A stretch of 64,000 nt of DNA, taken from the NCBI RefSeq assembly GCF_035784015.1, contig NZ_JALKOW010000002.1. One strand, written 5' to 3'. The translations under genes were made by a program, and so were the position numbers. Numbering within the stretch: the first letter of the stretch is position 1; every line of letters begins with the position of its first letter. Below are positions 34,372-42,050 of this stretch, piece after piece. Origin of the DNA: Comamonas sp009360615 (lineage in GTDB: Bacteria > Pseudomonadota > Gammaproteobacteria > Burkholderiales > Burkholderiaceae_C). Under the pieces are notes generated by a model. It had not been told where the DNA came from and did no database searches. It saw only the letters and a program-made list of their open reading frames with translations.

Positions 34372-35556
34372 TCAGACGCGCTCATACAGAGTGACCACGC
34401 AGGCGCCGCCCAGGCCCAGGTTGTGCTGCAGGGCCAGGCGTGCCTCGGGCACCTGCCGTTGATCGGCCTTGCCGCGCAGCTGCTGGACCAGCTCGGTGCA
34501 CTGGGCCAGGCCCGTGGCGCCCAGCGGGTGGCCCTTGGAGAGCAGGCCACCCGACGGATTGGTGACGAACTTGCCGCCGTAGGTGTTGTCGCCATCGAGC
34601 ACAAGCTTCTCGGCACCGCCGACGGGGCACAGTCCCAGAGCTTCGTAGGTCAGCAATTCGTTCTGGGCAAAGCAGTCGTGCAGCTCGACCACATCAACGT
34701 CCTGGGGAGTGATTCCGGCCTGCTCATAGACCTGGCGGGCAGCGTCCTGCGCCATGCTGAAGCCCACCACTTCGCGCATATCGTGGGCCTCGAAGGTCCT
34801 GGGGCTGTCCGTGGTCATGGACTGGGCGCGGATGCGCACGCTGTGGTCCAGTCCGTGCCTGCGTGCATAGGCTTCCGACACCAGCAGGGCCGCCGCCGCG
34901 CCGCAGGTCGGTGGGCAGGCCATGAGCCGGGTCATCACGCCTTCCCACATCATGGGCGCGGCCATGACTTCCTCCTCCGACACCTCGGTGCGAAACAGCG
35001 CCAATGGATTGCGTGCCGCATGGCGGCTGGCCTTGGCGCGGATCTTGGCAAAGGTGGAAAGCTGGGTGCCGTACTGTTCCATATGGGCCTTGCCTGCACC
35101 GCCGAAGTAGCGCAGTGCCAGTGGCACGCCGTTGTCGCCGACCAGGGCATCGGTCTCCGCCTCGAATCGGTCGAAAGGGCTGGGTCGGTCGGTGTAGACC
35201 GAGCCCAGTGCGCCGGGGTTCATCTGCTCGAACCCCAGGGCCAGTACACAGTCGGCAGCGCCGCTGGCCACGGCTTGACGTGCCAGGTACAGTGCGGTGG
35301 AGCCGGTGGAGCAGTTGTTATTGACATTGATGATGGGAATGCCGGACATGCCCACCTCATACAGCGCTCTCTGCCCGGCGGTGGAGTCACCGTAGACATA
35401 GCCCACATAGGCTTGCTGCACTGCGTCATACAGCACGCCGGCATCGGCAAGCGCCAGCTGTGTCGCGGTCGATCCCATCTGGAAATAGGGAGCGCTTCTG
35501 CCCGGCTTGGCAAAGGGAATCATGCCGACACCGGCAACAAACACATCGCGACTCAT
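34372..35556 (-). CDS. SCP2-type thiolase/lipid-transfer-like acyltransferase
   Basis: This 394-residue thiolase of the SCP2 class is the first gene of the minus-strand operon. The nucleophile Cys lies in NNNCSTGSTALYLA. The C-terminal active site shows HDCFAQNELLTYEALGL, GGLLSKGHPLGATGLAQ and GLGGACVV. Some relatives cleave 3-oxoacyl-CoA; others (Ltp2) act as aldolases with a DUF35 partner, but no DUF35 gene is present here. I chose ATG 35556 because GGAG precedes it; five residues upstream are open. It is divergent from an AraC-type regulator across 108 bases. Confidence 0.9.
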   Translation of the reverse strand: MSRDVFVAGVGMIPFAKPGRSAPYFQMGSTATQLALADAGVLYDAVQQAYVGYVYGDSTAGQRALYEVGMSGIPIINVNNNCSTGSTALYLARQAVASGAADCVLALGFEQMNPGALGSVYTDRPSPFDRFEAETDALVGDNGVPLALRYFGGAGKAHMEQYGTQLSTFAKIRAKASRHAARNPLALFRTEVSEEEVMAAPMMWEGVMTRLMACPPTCGAAAALLVSEAYARRHGLDHSVRIRAQSMTTDSPRTFEAHDMREVVGFSMAQDAARQVYEQAGITPQDVDVVELHDCFAQNELLTYEALGLCPVGGAEKLVLDGDNTYGGKFVTNPSGGLLSKGHPLGATGLAQCTELVQQLRGKADQRQVPEARLALQHNLGLGGACVVTLYERV

Positions 35557-35664
35557 GGGGGACTCCTGCAAGGGATTGCTACGGTATCCATGCTAGGAAA
35601 ACCTCTTGCATTTGCCCATGGCGGAGTACATCGTCGCCATGTCAAAAGACCTCATGTTGATTGG

Positions 35665-36678
35665 ATGAAGACCCTTAAGAACATTCCCTATACCGTGTCG
35701 ATGGAGCTGGTGCGGGGAATTGTGCAGTCCATCGCGCGCAACGGACATGCGCCGCAGCCTTTCCTGCTGAAGGCCGGCATAGCACCTCAGTTGCTGGAGC
35801 AGCCTGGCGCGCGCGTCAGCTCGGATCAGTACGTTGCGTTGATGTGGCATGTGATCACGACGCTCAATGACGAGGCACTGGGCCTCTTCACGCGCCCGCT
35901 CAAGCGCGGCAGCCTGGAGCTGATCGCGCGCGTGGCCTCTGCCGAGCACACGGCGCAGAGGGCGCTGGAGCGCATGTGCGAGGTGCACAACCTGCTGCAG
36001 GATGATGTGGAGGTCAGTCTGCAGCTCAGGGCCGAAGAGGCTGCCATCTGCGTGCGTTCGCTGGGCAGCCGGCCTCAGGCCAATTTTCTGTACGAGTACC
36101 TGCTGCGCATACTGTGGCGTGTCTCTTCCTGGCTGATGGGTGGAGGGCTCAGGGTGCGACGGTTCGACTTTGCGTTTGCCCAGCCCGACTACGCCCGGGA
36201 CTATGGCGAGGCCTTCCCTGCTCCCATGCGCTTCGGACAGGCAGTGTCGGCGTTCTGGTTCGAGTCAGGCCTGCTGCGGCGCGCATGCCGGCGCGACGAA
36301 AGCGCGCTGCGCAGCTTCGTCGCCAGCTGGCCGGCGGCCGCTGTCATTCCTGCGCGCGCTGCCAACGGCATTGCGAATCTGGTGCATGCGCATCTGCAGC
36401 AACGCCGTCCGGTCTGGGACGGGCTGGAGGCTACGGCAGCGGCGCTGCACATGTCGGCTCCCACCTTGCAGCGCAAGCTGAGTGCCGCAGGCACCTCGTT
36501 TCAGGCCATCAAGGATGGGATGCGCCGCGATATCGCCATCTCCCGTCTGGGTAGCAGCACGGTCAGCTTTGCCACGCTGGCGGCGGATCTGGGCTTTGCC
36601 GATGCGGCCGCGTTCCAGCGTGCCTTCAAAGGCTGGACAGGGAGCCCGCCGGGTCTCTATCGGGCCAGGGCGCCCTAG
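35665..36678 (+). CDS. AraC family transcriptional regulator (arabinose-binding-like N-terminus)
   Basis: This 337-residue regulator has an N-terminal ligand domain of the type found in OruR/ArgR-like AraC proteins (FTRPLKRGSLELIARVASAE). The C-terminal AraC DNA-binding domain includes AAALHMSAPTLQRKLSAAGT and ATLAADLGFADAAAFQRAFK. It is divergent from the thiolase-led operon and so is its most likely regulator. I chose ATG 35665 (MKTLKNIPYTVSMELVRG). The frame is open far upstream, but that part is antisense to the thiolase. Confidence 0.9.
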   Translation: MKTLKNIPYTVSMELVRGIVQSIARNGHAPQPFLLKAGIAPQLLEQPGARVSSDQYVALMWHVITTLNDEALGLFTRPLKRGSLELIARVASAEHTAQRALERMCEVHNLLQDDVEVSLQLRAEEAAICVRSLGSRPQANFLYEYLLRILWRVSSWLMGGGLRVRRFDFAFAQPDYARDYGEAFPAPMRFGQAVSAFWFESGLLRRACRRDESALRSFVASWPAAAVIPARAANGIANLVHAHLQQRRPVWDGLEATAAALHMSAPTLQRKLSAAGTSFQAIKDGMRRDIAISRLGSSTVSFATLAADLGFADAAAFQRAFKGWTGSPPGLYRARAP

Positions 36679-36749
36679 AAAACGGTGTTCGGGTGCACTC
36701 GGGGGGGCGCTCTCGGGCTGCGGAAAACCCTTGGGTGAAAGTCCCAGAT

Positions 36750-36779
36750 ATTTTTGCCGATCAAGTGATTGGTAAAAAT
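36750..36779. promoter_or_regulatory. 30-bp palindrome, likely TetR operator
   Basis: The left arm is ATTTTTGCCGATCA (36750-36763) and the right arm TGATTGGTAAAAAT (36766-36779), with two transition mismatches and a 2-base centre. It ends 13 bases before the TetR start codon, in the AT-rich gap between the AraC and TetR genes. This is the length and place expected for an autoregulatory TetR operator that also controls the plus-strand operon. Confidence 0.75.
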
Positions 36780-36792
36780 AAAAGACGCCGAT

Positions 36793-37452
36793 ATGCTGCA
36801 TCTCATGCAAGCAGTTCACGGAGAAATTCCGACCGTCAAACGCGGACGCGGCAGGCCGCCCAAGTCCACCGAGGAGCGCCATGAGAGCGCTCGCCGCAGC
36901 GAACTGGTCCGTGTCGCAGCGAGGCAGTTTCGCCTGCGCGGCTTTCACGGCAGCAGCACCCGCGAGATCGCTGCTGCGGCAGGCATGCAGCCGGGGTCCA
37001 TCTTCTATTTCTTCGAGAGCAAGGAGGCCATGCTGCACGCGGTGATGCAGGATGGCATGACACAGGCTGCAGAGAGCCAGAACGCCGCGCTGCAAGCGCT
37101 GGGAGCACGTGCCAGCAGCGTGGAACGGCTGCGCGCCCTGGTGCGCAATCACCTGCAGATCATGGTGGGTGGCGAGAGCGATTTCATCCCCGTGATGCTC
37201 TACGAATGGCGCCTGCTCAGCGATGTGCAGCGCAGGCAGGTCAGCGCGCAGAAGGATGCCTACGAGGCGCAATGGATGCCCGTGCTGCAGGCGCTGTACC
37301 GCACCGGCAGGCTCAAGGCCCGTCCCGAAATCGCGCGACTGCTGATCTTTGGCGCACTGAACTGGACCGCACAGTGGTTTTCCGAGGACGGCCGCCTGAG
37401 CCTGGATGCGCTGACCGATCAATCTCTGGCACTGTTCATTGGAGAGCGCTGA
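36793..37452 (+). CDS. TetR/AcrR family regulator (AtuR-like by position)
   Basis: This 219-residue repressor-type protein has a basic N-terminus with an AT-hook-like KRGRGRPPKS. The TetR helix-turn-helix is GSSTREIAAAAGMQPGSIFYFFESKEAML. The C-terminal ligand domain is helical, with MLYEWRLLSDVQRRQV. I chose ATG 36793; an upstream TTG lies inside the palindrome. Its stop overlaps the next start (TGATG). In Pseudomonas the terpene operon atuC-F is controlled by a TetR protein, AtuR; the same layout here suggests the same role. Confidence 0.9.
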   Translation: MLHLMQAVHGEIPTVKRGRGRPPKSTEERHESARRSELVRVAARQFRLRGFHGSSTREIAAAAGMQPGSIFYFFESKEAMLHAVMQDGMTQAAESQNAALQALGARASSVERLRALVRNHLQIMVGGESDFIPVMLYEWRLLSDVQRRQVSAQKDAYEAQWMPVLQALYRTGRLKARPEIARLLIFGALNWTAQWFSEDGRLSLDALTDQSLALFIGER

Positions 37453-38333
37453 TGTACCGATCCGTTTTTCGCCCTGCGCTGTTTGCCGGGCAGGTGGTGG
37501 TGGTGACCGGCGGTGGCTCGGGCATAGGCCGCTGCATAGCGCATGAGCTGGCGGCGCTGGGCGCTCATGTGGCCCTGGTGGGGCGCAATGCGCAGAGGCT
37601 GCACAGCGTGCAGGACGAGCTGTCGCAGCAGGGAGCGCAAGCCAGCAGTCACAGCTGCGACATCCGCGAAGAGGCGGCAGTCAAGGTCGTAGTCGAAGAG
37701 ATACTGACCCGGCACGGGCGTATCGACGCCCTGGTCAACAACGCGGGCGGACAGTATCTCTCGCCGCTTGCGACCATCAGCGCCAAGGGCTGGCAGGCCG
37801 TGCTGGACACCAATCTCACCGGCGGCTTTCTCATGGCACGCGAGTGCCACGCACAGCACATGGCACGGCAGGGTGGCTCCATCGTCAACATGGTGGCCGA
37901 TATGTGGGGCTCCATGCCGGGCATGGGGCATAGCGGCGCTGCGCGGGCGGGCATGGTCAGCTTCACCGAAACCGCTGCCGTTGAATGGGCTGCGCAGGGT
38001 GTGCGCGTCAACGCGATCGCACCGGGTTACATCGCCTCCAGCGGCATGGATCACTATCCGCCCGAGGCTGCGGACATGCTGCGCAAGATGCCGGCAACCG
38101 TGCCCGCGGGTCGCTTCGGCAACGAGGCCGAAGTGTCTGCCGCCGTGGTCTTTCTGCTCAGCCCGGCGGCCAGCTTCATCAGCGGAACGGTTCTGCGGGT
38201 CGATGGTGCCCGTCCTCAGGCGCGCATGGGCATGGGGCCGGTGGCTGCCAGTGCCGAAGTGCAGCAGCGCGTTGCGGTGCGCGCATTTGACGGATTTTCC
38301 CTCTACCGGACTCCCAAGGTGTTTCAGTCATGA
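37452..38333 (+). CDS. SDR family protein, enoyl-CoA reductase-like (AtuB/AtuG-like)
   Basis: This 293-residue short-chain dehydrogenase has an intact coenzyme motif (TGGGSGIGRC) and NNAGG. The usual YxxxK active site is missing: the region reads MPGMGHSGAARAGMVSF. That SGAARAG form is typical of peroxisomal trans-2-enoyl-CoA reductase and 2,4-dienoyl-CoA reductase relatives, and of the SDRs in the terpene (atu) operon. So a CoA-ester reductase or dehydrogenase is more likely than an alcohol dehydrogenase. Both ends overlap neighbours: TGATG with tetR and ATGA with the carboxyltransferase. Confidence 0.88.
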   Translation: MYRSVFRPALFAGQVVVVTGGGSGIGRCIAHELAALGAHVALVGRNAQRLHSVQDELSQQGAQASSHSCDIREEAAVKVVVEEILTRHGRIDALVNNAGGQYLSPLATISAKGWQAVLDTNLTGGFLMARECHAQHMARQGGSIVNMVADMWGSMPGMGHSGAARAGMVSFTETAAVEWAAQGVRVNAIAPGYIASSGMDHYPPEAADMLRKMPATVPAGRFGNEAEVSAAVVFLLSPAASFISGTVLRVDGARPQARMGMGPVAASAEVQQRVAVRAFDGFSLYRTPKVFQS

Positions 38334-39974
38334 GCGTCTTTGCATCCCAGTGGAATTCCGGCAGCGAGCTGGCGCAGCAGCGCCGGGTCGCCATGCTGGG
38401 GCGCATCGCCGCACTGCGCGAGCTGGAGCAGCGGGCGGCTCTGGCATCGCAGCGGGCCAAGCCGCAGTTTGAAAAACGTGGCCAGCTGTTGCCGAGAGAG
38501 AGAGTGGCGCTGCTGCTGGATGCGGGCAGGCCATGGCTGCCGCTGTGCACGCTGGCGGGCTTCATGCTGGACCAGGACGACCCGGCCAAGTCGGTTCCCG
38601 GGGGCGGAATGCTGGCGGGAATCGGTTTTGTCAGCGGTGTGCGGTGCATGGTGGTGGCCAGCGACTCGGGCATCGAGGCCGGGGCCATCCAGGAAAAAGG
38701 CCTGGACAAGATGCTGCGCGTGCAGGAGATCGCGTTGCAGAACAAGCTGCCCTTCATCCATCTGGTGGAGAGCGCGGGTGCCAATCTCATGCGCTACCGC
38801 GTCGAGGGCTTTGTGATGGGGGGGGGCCTTGTTTCGCAACCTGGCGCGGTTGTCCGCGGCGGGTCTTCCTGTGATCACCGTGCAGCATGGCTCGGGCACG
38901 GCCGGCGGTGCCTATATGCCCGGGTTGTCGGATGTGGTCATCATGGTGCGCGGACGCTCGCGTGCGTTTCTGGCCGGGCCGCCCCTGCTCAAGGCGGCGA
39001 CTGGCGAGATCGCGACCGAGGAAGAGCTGGGCGGTGCCGAAATGCATACCAGTATCTCGGGGCTGGGCGAGTATCTGGCGGAGGACGACCGCCACGCCCT
39101 GGGCCTGGCACGCACCGTGGTGTCTCAGCTATCTTCATGGAAGACGCCTGAAGCGGTTGATGCATATAAGAATAAAGCTATTGATTCAGGAGTTTCAGAG
39201 CCGCGTTATGACGCCGATGAACTGCTGGGGTTGATGCCGGCACACCACCGCGAGCCGGTGGACATGCATGAGGTCATGGCGCGGCTGGTGGACGGTTCCG
39301 AGCTGCTGCTGTTCAAGTCCGGCTACGGAGCCGCCACGCTCTGTGCGCAGGCGCATATCGGAGGCCACGCCGTGGGCCTGATCTCCAACAACGGCCCCAT
39401 CGATGTGGCAGGTGCCAGCAAGGCCGCGCACTTCATTCAATGGATGTGCCAGCTGGGCCACCCCATCATCTATCTGCAGAACACCACGGGCTATATGGTG
39501 GGCAAGGACAGCGAGCAGGCCGGCATGATCAAGCACGGCAGCAAGATGATCCAGGCCGTGACCAACGCCACCGTGCCGCAGATCACCATCCAGTGCGGCG
39601 CCAGCTTCGGTGCGGGCAACTACGGCATGTGCGGCCGAGGCTATGCGCCGCGCTTTCTTTTCAGCTGGCCCGGTGCCAAGACGGCGGTGATGGGGGGCGA
39701 GCAGGCAGCCAGCACCATGCGTCAGGTCACCGAGGCCGCCATGGCACGCAAAGGCTTGCCGATCGATGCCGAGCAGATGCAAAAGCAGTACGAGCAGATC
39801 GTGGCCATGTTCGAAGCCCAGGCCGATGCGCTGGTCACCAGCGGCTTGCTGCTGGACGACGGCGTGATCGATCCGCGCGACACGCGCGCAGTGCTCTCGT
39901 TCTGCCTGCAGACCTTGCACGAAGCGCAGCAGCGAACGGTGCGCCCCATGCAGTTCGGGGTCGCACGCATGTAG
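38330..39974 (+). pseudogene. Acyl-CoA carboxylase carboxyltransferase (AtuC-like), frameshifted
   Basis: The gene encodes the carboxyltransferase (beta) subunit of a biotin-dependent acyl-CoA carboxylase of the geranyl-CoA/methylcrotonyl-CoA type. It is split into two frames at a run of nine G (38818-38826). The first frame runs from ATG 38330 to FVMG; the second continues with LFRNLARLSAAGLPVITVQH. Removing one G joins them into 547 residues, the normal length, with GGALFRN across the junction. C-terminal signatures are QNTTGYMVGKDSE, GASFGAGNYGMCGRGY and FSWPGAKTAVMGGEQAAS. The rest is intact and the operon partners are healthy, so a sequencing error or a phase-variable tract is as likely as true inactivation. 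Confidence 0.85.
39124..39200 (+). other. AT-rich in-frame patch between carboxyltransferase domains
   Basis: About 25 codons (SSWKTPEAVDAYKNKAIDSG) use A/T-ending codons such as GCA, TAT, AAT, AAA, ATT and TCA, unlike the GC-rich surroundings. The patch lies in the linker between the two carboxyltransferase halves, a tolerant position. It contains AATAAAGCTATTGATTCAGG, which may be an old insertion of a small repeat. Confidence 0.45.
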
Positions 39975-40027
39975 TGCCGCGCCTCTTTCCCCCATTTCTT
40001 CCAAACAGAACTCGACGGAGACAAGCC

Positions 40028-41206
40028 ATGCAATGGACCCATGAACATCTGGAAGTGCGCAAGACCCTCAAACGCTATATCGACGAGAAGATCAATCCCT
40101 ATGTCGACGCATGGGAGGAAGAGGAGATCTTTCCCGCACACCAGGTCTTCAAGGGGCTGGTCGACCTGGGCCTGCTGGGCCTGACCAAGCCCGAAGCCTA
40201 TGGCGGCTCGGGGCTGGACTATTCCTACAGCCTGATGATGGCCGAGACTCTCGGGCATATCCGCTGTGGCGGCGTGCCCATGGCCATTGGCGTTCAGACC
40301 GATATGTGCACGCCCGCGCTGGCGCGCTTTGGCAGCGACGCCCTGTGCGAGCAGTTTCTGGCTCCGGCCATTGCGGGCGATATGGTCGGTTGCATCGGCG
40401 TGAGCGAGCCCGGTGCGGGCAGCGATGTGTCAGGCATCAAAAGCCATGCCCGCAAAGATGGCGACGACTACATCATCAGCGGCCAGAAGATGTGGATCAC
40501 CAACAGCATTCAGGCGGACTGGATGTGCATGCTGGTCAACACCAGTGAAGGTCCGGTGCACAAGAACAAGAGTCTCGTCATGGTACCGCTGCGGGAGGGC
40601 CCGCGCGGCAGGCTGACCCCAGGCGTGGAAGTGGCGCAGAAGCTGCGCAAGATCGGCATGAACTCCTCGGACACAGGCCTGCTGTTCTTTGACGGGGTCC
40701 GCGTGCCGCGGCGCTATCTGGTGGGCCAGGAGGGGCAGGGCTTCATCTATCAGATGCAGCAGTTCCAGGAGGAGCGGCTCTGGGCCGCTGCCAGCAGCCT
40801 GCTCGCCATGGAGGACTGCATTCAGCAGACCATCGAGTGGGCACAGCAGCGACAGATGTTCGGCAGCACCCTGATCGATCAGCAATGGGTGCAGTTCAAG
40901 CTGGCCGAGCTGCAGACCGAAGTCGAGGCGCTGCGCGCGCTGACCTACCGTGCCGCCCAGATGTATATGGCGGGCCAGGATGCGCTGCAGCTGGCCAGCA
41001 TGGCCAAGCTGAAGTCGGGGCGGTTGACGCGCGAAGTGGCCGACACCTGTCTGCAGTTCTGGGGCGGCATGGGCTTTACCTGGGACAACCGCGTCTCGCG
41101 CCTATACCGCGACGGGCGTCTGGGCTCGATAGGCGGCGGTGCCGACGAGGTCATGCTGGGCATCATCGGCAAGACCATGGGGCTGATCAAGCGCCAGGCA
41201 CACTGA
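40028..41206 (+). CDS. Acyl-CoA dehydrogenase (AtuD-like)
   Basis: This is a 392-residue acyl-CoA dehydrogenase. Signatures are GVSEPGAGSDVSGIKSHA near 125-142, KMWITNSIQADWM, LRKIGMNSSDTGLLFFDG, and the C-terminal FWGGMGFTWDN with IGGGADEVMLGIIG. It lies between carboxyltransferase and hydratase genes, the place of citronellyl-CoA dehydrogenase AtuD in the Pseudomonas terpene operon. The alternative would be isovaleryl-CoA dehydrogenase of a leucine route, but that operon normally carries a lyase gene, which is absent. ATG 40028 has CGGAG upstream; the longer open frame overlaps the carboxyltransferase. Confidence 0.92.
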   Translation: MQWTHEHLEVRKTLKRYIDEKINPYVDAWEEEEIFPAHQVFKGLVDLGLLGLTKPEAYGGSGLDYSYSLMMAETLGHIRCGGVPMAIGVQTDMCTPALARFGSDALCEQFLAPAIAGDMVGCIGVSEPGAGSDVSGIKSHARKDGDDYIISGQKMWITNSIQADWMCMLVNTSEGPVHKNKSLVMVPLREGPRGRLTPGVEVAQKLRKIGMNSSDTGLLFFDGVRVPRRYLVGQEGQGFIYQMQQFQEERLWAAASSLLAMEDCIQQTIEWAQQRQMFGSTLIDQQWVQFKLAELQTEVEALRALTYRAAQMYMAGQDALQLASMAKLKSGRLTREVADTCLQFWGGMGFTWDNRVSRLYRDGRLGSIGGGADEVMLGIIGKTMGLIKRQAH

Positions 41207-41216
41207 GGAGCGGCGC

Positions 41217-42050
41217 ATGACTCAGGTGCTTGAAATCGAACGCCAGCCCTTGGGCAACGGCTTTGTGGAATGGTGGCGGCTGAACTCGCCGCAAACCCGC
41301 AATGCGCTGACCGACGAGCTGGTGCAGGCCTTGCGCGAACAGGCCACAAGAGCGCAGAAGGATGCGCAGCTGCGCGTGGTGGTGCTGTGCGGCACGGGCG
41401 GGCATTTCTGTGCCGGAGGCAGCCTGGGCGGCTTTGCCAGCAGCATAGGCTCGCCGCTGCCTGCGGGGGCGCAGGACCCGCTGGTTCAGGTCAACCGCGA
41501 GTTCGGTCAGCTGCTGCAGGAGCTCGCGGAGCTGCCCCAGTTGCTGATCGCTGCTGTGCAGGGCGCTGCCATGGGCGGCGGTGTGGGACTGGTCTGCGTG
41601 GCCGACTGGGTGGTGGCGGATCAGCAGGCCGTCTTTGCGACGCCCGAGGTGACGCTGGGCATCGTGCCCGCGCAGATTGCGCCGTTTGTGCTGCGCAGGC
41701 TGGGCGACGGCGTGGCGCGCCAATGGCTGCTGGGCGGTCAGCGCTGGTCCGCAAGCCAGGCGCGGGAGGCCGGACTGGTGCAGGCCGTGATCCAGGCCAC
41801 AGACGCTGTCCACTGGCAGAGCCAGCTGCAGCAGCAGCTCGAGATCTGCGCGCAGGCCGCACCACAGGCGATGGCCGCCACCAAAAAGCTGCTGGCAGCC
41901 ATTGGGGGGCAAAGTCTGGATGCATCGCTGAACCAGGGTGCGCAGGCCTTTGCCAGCGCGTTGCGCAGCGCCGAAGTGAGGGCGGGGCTCAAGGCCTTTT
42001 CCAGCAAGCAGCCCGCTCCCTGGACCTGCAAGGCAGGAGGCACATCATGA
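41217..42050 (+). CDS. Glutaconyl-CoA hydratase-type crotonase (AtuE/LiuC-like)
   Basis: This encodes 277 residues. HFCAGGSLGG and QGAAMGGGVGLVCVADWV form the oxyanion hole. The catalytic Glu lies in FATPEVTLGIVPAQIAPFVL, the form seen in methylglutaconyl-CoA and isohexenylglutaconyl-CoA hydratases rather than in general enoyl-CoA hydratases. It would hydrate the product of the carboxylase encoded on both sides of it. Its TGA overlaps the next ATG (ATGA). Confidence 0.9.
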   Translation: MTQVLEIERQPLGNGFVEWWRLNSPQTRNALTDELVQALREQATRAQKDAQLRVVVLCGTGGHFCAGGSLGGFASSIGSPLPAGAQDPLVQVNREFGQLLQELAELPQLLIAAVQGAAMGGGVGLVCVADWVVADQQAVFATPEVTLGIVPAQIAPFVLRRLGDGVARQWLLGGQRWSASQAREAGLVQAVIQATDAVHWQSQLQQQLEICAQAAPQAMAATKKLLAAIGGQSLDASLNQGAQAFASALRSAEVRAGLKAFSSKQPAPWTCKAGGTS

